From an uncultured Acetatifactor sp. (GTDB lineage: Bacteria > Bacillota > Clostridia > Lachnospirales > Lachnospiraceae), in assembly GCA_947629645.1 (NCBI GenBank), contig CANREV010000023.1, positions 1 to 42,466 on the forward strand: 42,466 bases of DNA. Direction: 5' to 3'. The first letter of the stretch is position 1. Each line of letters begins with the position of its first letter. The notes beneath the pieces are model-generated. The model was given only the letters and a program-made list of their open reading frames with translations, did not search any database and was not told the DNA's origin. The position numbers and the translations under genes are program-made. This document shows positions 1-6,704 of this stretch, piece by piece.

Positions 1-46
1 AAACGAAGGGGCAGTTCCCTGCAATGTCAAAACTGCTTTTTCGTTT
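1..46. terminator. Long stem-loop at the left window edge
   Basis: Positions 1-16 and 31-46 form a 16-bp stem with three G.U pairs (on the plus-strand transcript) and a 14-nt loop. The right arm contains a run of five T. It could terminate a gene left of the window or be the end of a small mobile or repeat element. The edge prevents a decision. Confidence 0.5.
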
Positions 47-93
47 ACCCCATCATCGATTTTAACCTAAAGAATTTAGCGGGAGACAGTATT

Positions 94-309
94 ATGGGAT
101 TTAAGTCAGACAAATCAAATAAGAAATCTCGTGATTATAATAATGGATGGATAACTGGGAGAATATACTGCAACAAAAAAGATAAAAGGATAATTATTAA
201 ACGTCCACAAAGTGGGTTTGGTTATACCATGAATCTGGGGAATAAATGGACGTGGGTATTTAATATCCTTGTTATCCTTGTTGTGGTTATATTAGTCCGC
301 ATTTTTTAA
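94..309 (+). CDS. Small membrane protein, DUF5808-like
   Basis: This 71-residue protein has a lysine-rich polar N-terminus, a middle with the pattern W-x-G-x-I-Y...R-I-I-I-K-R...G-x-T-M-N-L-G, and one hydrophobic C-terminal segment (about residues 54-70) ending in Arg-Ile-Phe. The middle resembles the DUF5808 domain, in which short bacterial proteins carry a PDDPRIFVPKR-like stretch and a G-W-T-L-N-F motif before a membrane helix. That assignment is from memory of the family. The start is supported by a GGGAG at 81-85. Function is unknown. It lies in AT-rich DNA unlike most of the window and precedes an XRE regulator, which suggests accessory DNA. Confidence 0.6.
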   Translation: MGFKSDKSNKKSRDYNNGWITGRIYCNKKDKRIIIKRPQSGFGYTMNLGNKWTWVFNILVILVVVILVRIF

Positions 310-319
310 TAATGATCTT

Positions 320-344
320 CAACTTCTCATTTGTTGAGAAGTTG
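320..344 (+). terminator. Stem-loop after the DUF5808-like gene
   Basis: A perfect 9-bp inverted repeat (CAACTTCTC / GAGAAGTTG) with a 7-nt loop lies just after the stop codon at 309. It is followed only by a short mixed T stretch (ATCTTTT), so termination is plausible but not certain. Confidence 0.5.
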
Positions 345-367
345 CAAAATCTTTTAGGAACTAAAGA

Positions 368-441
368 GCGCACTTCTATACATAGGTCTGGCGACCATGT
401 ATCGTGCGTTCTGCGAGGCTTCCTCTCTGATAGCAGAACGC
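368..441. other. Overlapping hairpins in the intergenic region
   Basis: Three stems can be drawn. 379-383/397-401 with 385-388/393-396 forms one hairpin with a single bulged A. 368-373 pairs with 404-409 around it. 406-414 (GCGTTCTGC) pairs perfectly with 433-441. The last two share bases 406-409 and so exclude each other. No T-run follows. The 310-551 gap contains no other gene that I can see. Confidence 0.4.
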
Positions 442-474
442 CGTTAATCACTTGTTAAAACTCCTGTTCTATGC

Positions 475-494
475 ACTAAACTACGACTAAACTA
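475..494. repeat. Direct repeat ACTAAACTA x2 upstream of the XRE gene
   Basis: The 9-mer ACTAAACTA occurs at 475-483 and 486-494, one 11-bp step apart (about one helical turn), some 30 bp upstream of the XRE promoter. This spacing suits a protein-binding site, possibly the regulator's own operator. That is inference from position only. Confidence 0.35.
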
Positions 495-523
495 ACAATC
501 GGGCCATCTAAACTGTCGGTCGG

Positions 524-553
524 TTGAGTATTAAGCGGAGGAAATGTTATAAT
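524..553 (+). promoter_or_regulatory. Promoter of the XRE regulator
   Basis: A TTGAGT at 524-529, an 18-nt spacer and a perfect TATAAT at 548-553 form a sigma-A-like promoter. The -10 overlaps the ATG at 552, so transcripts from it would start near 560. That excludes the ATG at 552 as the start on this transcript. Confidence 0.55.
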
Positions 554-584
554 GCAGTCATCAAATCAAAGGAGCGACACCACA

Positions 585-986
585 ATGAAAAAACAATCTT
601 TTGGAGCTATGATTGCAGCTATGCGTAAAGAACAGGGAATGACACAGCTTGAACTTGCAGAAAAAATGGGCGTTACAGATAAAGCGGTATCAAAATGGGA
701 ACGAGATTTATCCTTTCCTGATGTAAATTCGATTCCAAGGTTGGCGGAAATTTTTGATGTAACTGTTGATGAGATTATGCAGGTAAAATCAGATAGTAAG
801 GAAAATGGGTCAGCAAACAGAATTTCTGAAATTGTCGATATCGCATTGAAAGGTATAGCTTTGGCAATGGGAATTGCTGTCGTAGTTCTATCGCTTATAG
901 ATAAGATTGAAGCAAAGGAAGCGGTCAGTATGTTGGGAATTGGATTGGCTTGTACGGCGATTGCACAGTTTTCAAAAAAGGACTAA
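585..986 (+). CDS. XRE-family transcriptional regulator with hydrophobic tail
   Basis: The N-terminal half is an HTH_3/XRE DNA-binding domain: about residues 7-60 contain M-R-K-E-Q-G-M-T-Q-L-E-L-A-E-K-M-G-V-T and then A-V-S-K-W-E-R, which is typical of Cro/CI-type repressors. The C-terminal half has one or two hydrophobic stretches (A-L-A-M-G-I-A-V-V-V-L-S-L-I and the G-I-G-L-A region), suggesting membrane association or a dimer surface. I chose the ATG at 585 because it has a GGAG at 571-574 and gives the usual M-K-K start close to the domain. An in-frame ATG at 552 also has a GGAGG but sits inside the -10 box. It probably represses itself or nearby accessory genes. Targets are unknown. Confidence 0.85.
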   Translation: MKKQSFGAMIAAMRKEQGMTQLELAEKMGVTDKAVSKWERDLSFPDVNSIPRLAEIFDVTVDEIMQVKSDSKENGSANRISEIVDIALKGIALAMGIAVVVLSLIDKIEAKEAVSMLGIGLACTAIAQFSKKD

Positions 987-1046
987 ATTCGTGTTTGTCT
1001 AACCAATCTACCATATTTATAACTAAATGGAAACTAAAAACATAGC

Positions 1047-1080
1047 ATAAAAGCGCATAGAGTAATCTATACGCTTTTAT
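1047..1080. terminator. Terminator after the XRE regulator
   Basis: A stem of ATAAAAGCG/CGCTTTTAT (9 bp), one mismatch and ATAGA/TCTAT (5 bp) closes a GTAA tetraloop. Runs of A on one side and T on the other let it work in both directions. The rest of 987-1240 holds no gene that I recognise. Confidence 0.7.
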
Positions 1081-1240
1081 ATAATTCTTTTTGCAGATTT
1101 CTACTGCGTCATTTATTCTTGACATTGATATTGGAAAGTGAAAAAATAAAAACATTGAAAAAACGCTACTTATCAAAGACGCAAAAAAACATCCCATATA
1201 ATTTTTTTCAATTATTTTTTAATAAATATTCTTTAAGTTG

Positions 1241-1801
1241 ATGACATTGGCAAAGAACAGTGTGTTTTTAGACCTTTTCCAAGATAAAAAGAATTTGCTG
1301 AAACTGTATAAAACATTGCACCCAGAGGATACGGACGCAACAGAGGACACGCTGGATATTGTAACGATAGACAATGTTTTGACAGATAATCTCTATAATG
1401 ATTTGGGCATAATGGTGGGCAACGATAGGTTGTTTTTTATTGTTTTCTGTAAGGTTTTTGATGAACAGAGAAAGCTGTATGGAATGACAGAGCAGACAGT
1501 GAAAGAAACGATCCGTATTTGCAAGGACAGGAATATCCTAAAAGAATATCTGATTAGCAGAGAAAAGGAGGTTGTGACAATTATAATGAGTTTATTTGAT
1601 GATGAGCAGATAATGAAAACATATTGGAAAGATATGGAAAATACTCTTACTGATAAGATTACTCACGATAAAGACAGAGAAATAGCCGAAAGATTGATAA
1701 AAAAAGGTAAGATGTCATTGGAAGATATTGCGGATTGTGTTCCGGCATTATCTTTTAATGAATTAAAAAAAATCGAAACCGAGGTTATGCAGTTAGCGTA
1801 A
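1241..1801 (+). CDS. Rpn-family (PD-(D/E)XK) nuclease remnant, core deleted in frame
   Basis: Residues 1-65 match the N-terminus of Lachnospiraceae Rpn/PDDEXK_2 proteins (M-T-L-A-K-N-S-V-F-L-D-L-F... N-V-L-T-D-N-L-Y-N-D-L-G). The last 120 residues match their C-terminal helical part (F-D-E-Q-R-K-L-Y-G, then T-I-R-I-C-K-D-R-N and S-R-E-K-E-V-V). The roughly 100 residues normally between them, including the E-A-Q catalytic segment, are missing around nt 1435-1450. At 186 residues it is shorter than typical family members of about 300, and it should not cut DNA. The start is the ATG at 1241; no good ribosome binding site precedes it. Family lengths and the missing segment are recalled, not aligned. 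Intact relatives promote RecA-independent recombination. Confidence 0.65.
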   Translation: MTLAKNSVFLDLFQDKKNLLKLYKTLHPEDTDATEDTLDIVTIDNVLTDNLYNDLGIMVGNDRLFFIVFCKVFDEQRKLYGMTEQTVKETIRICKDRNILKEYLISREKEVVTIIMSLFDDEQIMKTYWKDMENTLTDKITHDKDREIAERLIKKGKMSLEDIADCVPALSFNELKKIETEVMQLA

Positions 1802-1835
1802 TCGGCAAAACAATTTAATATCAAAATAAAATCGT

Positions 1836-1878
1836 AAAGACGCATGGAACAGTAACTTGTAAAACATGCGTCTTTTTT
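1836..1878 (+). terminator. Rho-independent terminator
   Basis: AAAGACGCATG (1836-1846) pairs with CATGCGTCTTT (1865-1875) and is followed by further T. It ends the Rpn-remnant transcript. Confidence 0.8.
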
Positions 1879-1887
1879 CGCCATTCA

Positions 1888-1916
1888 TTGACAGAATCCG
1901 TGGGAAAGTATAAAAT
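1888..1916 (+). promoter_or_regulatory. Sigma-A promoter of the O-acylation pair
   Basis: A perfect TTGACA at 1888-1893, a 17-nt spacer and TAAAAT at 1911-1916 form a near-consensus promoter. Transcription would begin near 1923, leaving a leader of about 100 nt before the MBOAT start. Confidence 0.8.
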
Positions 1917-1928
1917 GAATAAAGCGTG

Positions 1929-1996
1929 CCGGGACAGGTCGGATCCTGTCGTGGTAAGCTGGAGCCTGTCCGGGCGGTTTTTAATCCTGTCCGGAC
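1929..1996 (+). promoter_or_regulatory. Leader with competing hairpins, possible attenuator
   Basis: GGACAGG at 1932-1938 can pair with CCTGTCC at 1965-1971, extended by 1929-1930 with 1973-1974. This stem is followed by TTTTT at 1978-1982, which looks like an intrinsic terminator inside the leader. The same segment can instead pair with CCTGTC at 1945-1950 or with CCTGTCC at 1986-1992, so three structures are mutually exclusive. I recognise no known riboswitch here. Confidence 0.4.
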
Positions 1997-2021
1997 GCAT
2001 TGAAAACGGGGGATAGGCGAG

Positions 2022-3425
2022 ATGGCGTTTTCCAATACCATATTTTTATTCGTGTTTTTACCTGTAACGCTGCTGCTTTACTATGTAAGCCAGAGACAAT
2101 ACCGGAATTTTATTTTGCTGGCGGCCAGCGTTATTTTTTATGCCTGCGGGGAACCGCGGCTTGTATTTCTGATGCTTTTCTCCATTCTCTGCAACTATTA
2201 TTTCGCGCTGGCGATAGAGAAATATTCTTATAGAAAGTTTTTCCTGGTTCTCAGTATCCTGTATGATCTCGGCGTCCTTTTTGTGTTTAAATACCTGGGA
2301 TTTTCCATGAGCATTTTTAGCGCTCTGTCAGGCAGGAACCTGCCGGAATTGAAGATCGCGCTTCCCATCGGTATCTCTTTTTACACGTTCCAGACAATGT
2401 CCTATGTGATAGATGTCTATTGTAAAAAGGTAAAGGCGGAGCGGAATATTCTGGATCTGGCGCTGTATATTTCCCTGTTCCCCCAGCTGGTGGCGGGCCC
2501 GATCGTAAGGTATCATTCCATTGCGGGCCAGCTCAAAAGCAGGACGCTGTCGCCGGAGCTGTTTGGGGCCGGAGCGAAACGCTTTATGTGCGGCTTCTGC
2601 AAAAAGGTGATCCTTGCGAATAATCTGGCGGATGTGGCGCAACATTACTTTAACACGCCTTCCACGGATAATTCCGTTGTGGGCGCGTGGATCGGCGCTG
2701 TCAGTTTTTCCCTGCAGATCTTCTACGATTTCTCCGGATATTCCGATATGGCGATAGGCCTGGGGAAGATGCTGGGCTTTACCTTTGAAGAAAACTTTAA
2801 TTATCCTTACATATCCAAATCGGTCACGGAATTTTGGAGGAGATGGCACATCTCATTGAGCCGGTGGTTCCGGGATTATGTATACATTCCGCTGGGGGGA
2901 TCCAGAGTGTCCGTCCCGCGGCATATACGGAACATGGCTGTGGTATGGCTTCTGACAGGGCTTTGGCACGGCGCGAATTTTACGTTTATCGCTTGGGGAG
3001 CCATGTATTTTGCGGCGCTGGTTCTGGAAAAGTATATCCTGAAGCCGCAGCGGTGGAAAAATAAAATAGGAATTGCGGTTTACCGGATCCTGGTGCTGGT
3101 TTATGTCAATTTTGGATGGGTGCTTTTTAACGCGCAGGATCTGCGGGCGGGCATCCGCTACTGTCTCTCCATGGTCGGTTTCCATTATGGAAACGCGCTG
3201 ATCGATCTGCAGACGGTATGGATGTTGAGAGAATACGGAGCGTTTCTGCTGGCGGGGATTTTGTTCTCCACGCCGCTTGCGCCTTTTCTGTCGCGTAAGC
3301 TTCGGGAGAAATGGCCTGCGGTGGAGAAAAATGCAACGCCCTTTGTGTATGTGCTGGGATTTCTGTGGTCGGTTTCCTTTCTGGTTTTGGGAGCCCACAA
3401 TCCGTTTATCTATAGTAATTTCTGA
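2022..3425 (+). CDS. MBOAT-family O-acyltransferase (AlgI/DltB-like)
   Basis: This is a 467-residue polytopic membrane protein. The middle carries the MBOAT signature: E-F-W-R-R-W-H-I-S-L-S-R-W, then Y-I-P-L-G-G-S-R, then W-L-L-T-G-L-W-H-G-A-N-F with the conserved catalytic histidine at about residue 316. Length and motif order fit AlgI and PatA-type enzymes, which move acyl groups (usually acetyl) across the membrane for transfer to an extracellular polysaccharide or peptidoglycan. The next gene encodes a DHHW/AlgX-like partner, the usual arrangement for a two-part O-acetylation system. A promoter at 1888 and a structured leader precede it. The glycan acceptor cannot be read from the sequence. 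Confidence 0.9.
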   Translation: MAFSNTIFLFVFLPVTLLLYYVSQRQYRNFILLAASVIFYACGEPRLVFLMLFSILCNYYFALAIEKYSYRKFFLVLSILYDLGVLFVFKYLGFSMSIFSALSGRNLPELKIALPIGISFYTFQTMSYVIDVYCKKVKAERNILDLALYISLFPQLVAGPIVRYHSIAGQLKSRTLSPELFGAGAKRFMCGFCKKVILANNLADVAQHYFNTPSTDNSVVGAWIGAVSFSLQIFYDFSGYSDMAIGLGKMLGFTFEENFNYPYISKSVTEFWRRWHISLSRWFRDYVYIPLGGSRVSVPRHIRNMAVVWLLTGLWHGANFTFIAWGAMYFAALVLEKYILKPQRWKNKIGIAVYRILVLVYVNFGWVLFNAQDLRAGIRYCLSMVGFHYGNALIDLQTVWMLREYGAFLLAGILFSTPLAPFLSRKLREKWPAVEKNATPFVYVLGFLWSVSFLVLGAHNPFIYSNF

Positions 3426-3529
3426 TCCGCGCGGACATCGGGGACAGTCGGGAATGGAGAGTATTGCAAAAAGTACGATGTTCCCCGTCCGGATTTGGGA
3501 TTCCGTAAAGCGGAATCGGGGAGGTTAGG

Positions 3530-4705
3530 ATGGAACAGTTTTGGACTAAAATAAAAAATCTGATCTCTAAGACAGGGTGGTGCGGCGCGCTGTTTGCCCT
3601 GATCCTGTTTTCATTCGGCATCGTCAACGCCTGTAAGGCTATGAAGTTCTGGATCAACGATGAAGAGTACGATAACGAGTGGACCATCGATCTGGGAAGC
3701 AAGGGCGAGATCGAGTACATTTCAAATTTCTGGGGCAAAAACAATTTCCTGAATCTCAATGGATTTATGAGAAATCTGACGGGGCAGCGGGAAATGAACG
3801 GCATTGTGAAACTGAACAATGGTTATCTGTTCGTGCCTTACGACCGTGTGGAGGATCAGGAGCTGGAGGAGCGCGCCAAAGATCTGGGAGCGCTGGAAAA
3901 GTATCTTTCCTCGCGGGGGACAAGCCTGCTGGTGGCACTGGCGCCCGATACGTCCAGCAAGTATGATCCGCAGATCCCTCTGGGAACCGTAAGTTATTGC
4001 AATGATAATCTGGACCGTCTGATCCCGATGCTGCAGGGGGAGGGAATCGATGTCATGGATCTCAGAGAAGTGATCCATGAGGACGGTATCGACCAATACA
4101 CCATGATGTATAAGACGGATCATCACTGGACAACGAGAGCGGGATTTTATGTCTATGGGAAAATAGCCGACTGGATCGGGGAGAAAACAGGTGTGGAAGC
4201 GGAGGAACAGATCCGCAGCCTGGATCATTATAATATTACCCTATACAAAAACTGGCATCTGGGAAGCAGAGGGCAGAGGACGGGCGCGCTGTTTGCGGGG
4301 ATCGATGATTTTGAACTGATCCTTCCTGATTTTGATACCCTGCTTGAGGGCAGAGAGGGCACGGGAACTTTTGAGGATCTGTTCATTAACTATGAACCGT
4401 TTGCCCAAAAGGATCCCATCTCCCGCTATACTTACGAACTTGCGCTGCGCCAGTCCTGCGGAAATTATAAAAACCTGAAAGCGGATAACGATTTAAAACT
4501 GCTTGTGATCGGAGACAGCTTTTCGGAAGCGGTCTGTCCCTATCTTAACATATCCTACGGCGAGATCCGCTATCTGTATAATCAGCAGTCGGATACACTG
4601 GACGCCGGATATTTGGAGGAGTATGATCCGGACGTGGTCGTCTGCCTGTATTATCCTGAAAATGTTTTCGGCGCAGGGGGAACGGCGTTCGACCTTCCGC
4701 GCTGA
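3530..4705 (+). CDS. DHHW / AlgX-AlgJ-like SGNH-type O-acyltransferase partner
   Basis: This 391-residue protein starts with one membrane segment (about residues 18-35, signal anchor), so the rest should be extracytoplasmic. It has T-D-H-H-W-T at about 196-201, the motif that names the DHHW family and is shared with AlgJ/AlgX. It also has an SGNH-like G-D-S-F at about 328-331, as expected of an esterase/acetyltransferase with a Ser-His-Asp triad. GGGGAGG lies just upstream of the ATG. It follows the MBOAT gene by about 100 nt on the same strand and most likely takes the acyl group delivered by the MBOAT protein and attaches it to a surface glycan. Confidence 0.85.
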   Translation: MEQFWTKIKNLISKTGWCGALFALILFSFGIVNACKAMKFWINDEEYDNEWTIDLGSKGEIEYISNFWGKNNFLNLNGFMRNLTGQREMNGIVKLNNGYLFVPYDRVEDQELEERAKDLGALEKYLSSRGTSLLVALAPDTSSKYDPQIPLGTVSYCNDNLDRLIPMLQGEGIDVMDLREVIHEDGIDQYTMMYKTDHHWTTRAGFYVYGKIADWIGEKTGVEAEEQIRSLDHYNITLYKNWHLGSRGQRTGALFAGIDDFELILPDFDTLLEGREGTGTFEDLFINYEPFAQKDPISRYTYELALRQSCGNYKNLKADNDLKLLVIGDSFSEAVCPYLNISYGEIRYLYNQQSDTLDAGYLEEYDPDVVVCLYYPENVFGAGGTAFDLPR

Positions 4706-4752
4706 CCTCAGGCGGCGATGGAAGAGAAACTGGGAAAATGATGGGGGTGAAA

Positions 4753-4794
4753 GCCGCAAAATTACTTGAAATGCGGCGGCCGTACCGTTATAAT
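4753..4794 (+). promoter_or_regulatory. Promoter of the aldo-keto reductase, with inverted repeat at the -35
   Basis: TTGAAA at 4766-4771, a 17-nt spacer and TATAAT at 4789-4794 form a strong sigma-A promoter. GCCGCA at 4753-4758 and TGCGGC at 4772-4777 are an inverted repeat flanking the -35 hexamer. This could be an operator or a small hairpin ending the upstream transcript. Confidence 0.7.
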
Positions 4795-4827
4795 AAACAT
4801 ACTTTAAAAAGATAGGAGGGCATGGAT

Positions 4828-5817
4828 ATGTATACAGCGAAGGAAACACGTTATGACAAAATGAAATATCAGCGCTGCGGCAGCAGCGGTCTGATGCTGC
4901 CCGCGGTGTCTTTGGGATTGTGGCATAATTTCGGCTCCAACGGGAACTTTGAGACGATGCAGGATATGTGCCGCACTGCCTTTGACAATGGCATCACTCA
5001 TTTTGACCTTGCAAATAATTATGGTCCCGAAGCCGGATCGGCGGAGGAAAATTTTGGCCGGATCCTGCAAAAAGGACTGGGCGCTTACAGGGATGAGCTG
5101 GTGATCTCTACCAAGGCGGGATATGAGATGTGGGAGGGTCCTTACGGTAACTGGGGCAGCAAGAAACATCTGGTGGCCAGCCTGGATCAGAGCCTTAAGA
5201 GAATGGGACTGGATTATGTAGATATTTTCTATCATCACAGACCCGACCCCGACACGCCTCTGGAGGAAACCGCGCGGGCGCTGGACGGAATTGTAAAGAG
5301 CGGTAAAGCGCTTTATGTAGGCGTTTCCAATTATAATAAAGAGCAGACTATAGCTATCGCGGCGCTGTTTCAGGAGATGGGAACGCCCTTTATCATAAAT
5401 CAGAGAAAGTATTCCATGCTGGTGAGAGATATTGAGAGTGACGGGCTGAAAAGTTATGCAGCCGCCCACGGGATCGGTATCATTACTTTCTGCCCTCTGG
5501 CGCAGGGACTGCTGACGGATCGTTATCTTAACGGTATCCCCGCGGACAGCCGGATCAAAACGGATGGCAGATTTTTAAAGGAAAACGCTGTCAATGAGGA
5601 GACTATCGCAAAGGTGCGCGGGCTTGCGGAGCTGGCTGCACAGAGAGGCCAGACTTTGGCCCAGATGGCCCTGGCGTGGATTTTGAGAGACGGGGATATC
5701 ACCAGCGTGCTGATCGGCGCCTCCAGAGCTTCCCAGATTCTGGATAATATCGGCATGGTGGAGAATACTTCCTTTACCGAGGAAGAGAGAAAGAAGATAG
5801 ATGAGATTCTGGCATAA
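4828..5817 (+). CDS. yghZ: Aldo/keto reductase, YghZ (L-glyceraldehyde 3-phosphate reductase) type
   Basis: Much of the protein matches E. coli YghZ: L-P-A-V-S-L-G-L-W-H-N-F-G, F-D-L-A-N-N-Y-G-P, S-T-K-A-G-Y, G-K-A-L-Y-V-G-V-S-N-Y, P-L-A-Q-G-L-L-T and V-L-I-G-A-S-R. The AKR tetrad is visible as the Asp and Tyr of F-D-L-A-N-N-Y, the Lys of S-T-K and the His of Y-H-H-R-P. YghZ-type enzymes reduce L-glyceraldehyde 3-phosphate and other aldehydes with NADPH and may detoxify them. The start is set at 4828, seven bases after AGGAGGG (4814-4820); the ATG at 4822 is too close to it. It is transcribed alone, between its own promoter and a terminator. The true substrate in this organism is not known. 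Confidence 0.9.
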   Translation: MYTAKETRYDKMKYQRCGSSGLMLPAVSLGLWHNFGSNGNFETMQDMCRTAFDNGITHFDLANNYGPEAGSAEENFGRILQKGLGAYRDELVISTKAGYEMWEGPYGNWGSKKHLVASLDQSLKRMGLDYVDIFYHHRPDPDTPLEETARALDGIVKSGKALYVGVSNYNKEQTIAIAALFQEMGTPFIINQRKYSMLVRDIESDGLKSYAAAHGIGIITFCPLAQGLLTDRYLNGIPADSRIKTDGRFLKENAVNEETIAKVRGLAELAAQRGQTLAQMALAWILRDGDITSVLIGASRASQILDNIGMVENTSFTEEERKKIDEILA

Positions 5818-5871
5818 GGCCATGATTTCCTGCGTTACCCCTCCAGGTGTGAGGTGTCTGTTATAAAAATT

Positions 5872-5930
5872 CACCTTTCCGCTATAATGAGGTTGTTCAA
5901 ACCAATTTAAAACGGGAAGGTGATTTTTTT
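5872..5930. terminator. Terminator after yghZ
   Basis: CACCTTTCCG (5872-5881) pairs with CGGGAAGGTG (5913-5922), with one G.U pair, a 31-nt loop and a run of seven T at 5924-5930. The loop contains TATAAT (5883-5888) with no good -35, so an embedded promoter is only a weak possibility. Confidence 0.65.
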
Positions 5931-6129
5931 ATCAAGGTAAGGAATATTCAAAAAGGTATTTAATGATTTCAGGATTCCTCTGTTTAAGCTATTGATTATG
6001 CGGCCGATCCGGCCTGATACCTGTTACAGATGTTAAAGATATTACATATTACAGAAACTATGTGCTATAGAGATTGCGCGCTATAGAGACTTCATTTCAT
6101 ACAGATCCTTTTCGCATATACTGCAGGAA
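5931..6129. other. Intergenic region with short repeats, no gene seen
   Basis: This stretch lies between the yghZ terminator and the Rpn relic. CTATAGAGA occurs twice (near 6064 and 6082), TTACAG occurs four times in 6020-6145, and there is a small GGCCGATCCGGCC palindrome near 6002. No coding region with a ribosome binding site is evident. Confidence 0.35.
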
Positions 6130-6575
6130 TTACAGATCCGTTACAGATTCAAATTCAGAAAGGCTCTTTGCCTGTGAAGCTTTTTTCAGCAGCTGTCTCA
6201 GCGCGGCGATATCTTTCACAGATCGGATGCGTTCTGTGAGGTCCGCGGGGACTTCTCCATACAGCGACAGCAGTTCAAAGATCATCTCCTGCGCTTCCGC
6301 TATTCTGCCTTCTTCCCGGCCTTCCGCACGTTCATCCTTCAGCATTTCCTCAAACAGCATATACCTTTCCCCCATTTCTCTGTCAGATTTAATTTGCCGG
6401 ATAGAACGCTGGAGGCGCCTGACAAAAGCAAATCCGTGTCCACCTCCACATGGTCAACGGCGATGCCGAGGGTTAATTCCAACAGTTGCTTACAGTTCTC
6501 CGGCTCCGACATCACCGCCGCGAAAAGAAAGTTGTCTTTTAACGTCAGTTTTTGGAGCGTTTTTCTTTCTGTCAT
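6130..6575 (-). pseudogene. Rpn-family nuclease pseudogene (large deletion plus frameshift)
   Basis: Reading leftward from the ATG at 6575, the first 46 residues are a good Rpn/PDDEXK_2 N-terminus (L-T-L-K-D-N-F-L-F-A-A-V-M-S-E-P-E-N-C, then L-G-I-A-V-D-H-V-E-V-D-T). Near 6430-6441 the match moves to another frame, which reads F-A-F-V-R-R-L-Q-R-S-I-R-Q-I-K and continues into M-G-E-R-Y-M-L-F-E-E-M-L and an Arg/Glu/Gly-rich tail typical of the family C-terminus. The whole catalytic middle (well over 100 residues in relatives, from memory) is missing. The ribosome binding site (GGAGG before 6575) and a promoter are still intact, so decay may be recent. It is a different subfamily from the relic at 1241. 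Confidence 0.75.
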
Positions 6576-6607
6576 GTTTCCTCCCGTCCCAGAGGAATCC
6601 CAAGTTC

Positions 6608-6636
6608 AGGGTAGCACGATTGTGACGGTATGTCAA
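6608..6636 (-). promoter_or_regulatory. Promoter of the Rpn pseudogene
   Basis: On the minus strand TTGACA (6636-6631), 17 nt and TACCCT (6613-6608) form a plausible sigma-A promoter, about 30 nt before the relic's start codon. Confidence 0.5.
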
Positions 6637-6664
6637 CTACTTTCGTACCATTTCACAATAATAA

Positions 6665-6697
6665 AGTCACAGTTCAGCATTTGGCTGAACTGTGACT
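6665..6697 (-). terminator. Terminator of the hflK-hflC-like operon
   Basis: This is a perfect 14-bp inverted repeat (6665-6678 with 6684-6697) and a 5-nt loop, directly after the hflC-like stop codon. On the minus strand it is followed by TTTATTATT. Confidence 0.8.
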
Positions 6698-6704
6698 GCA
6701 GATT

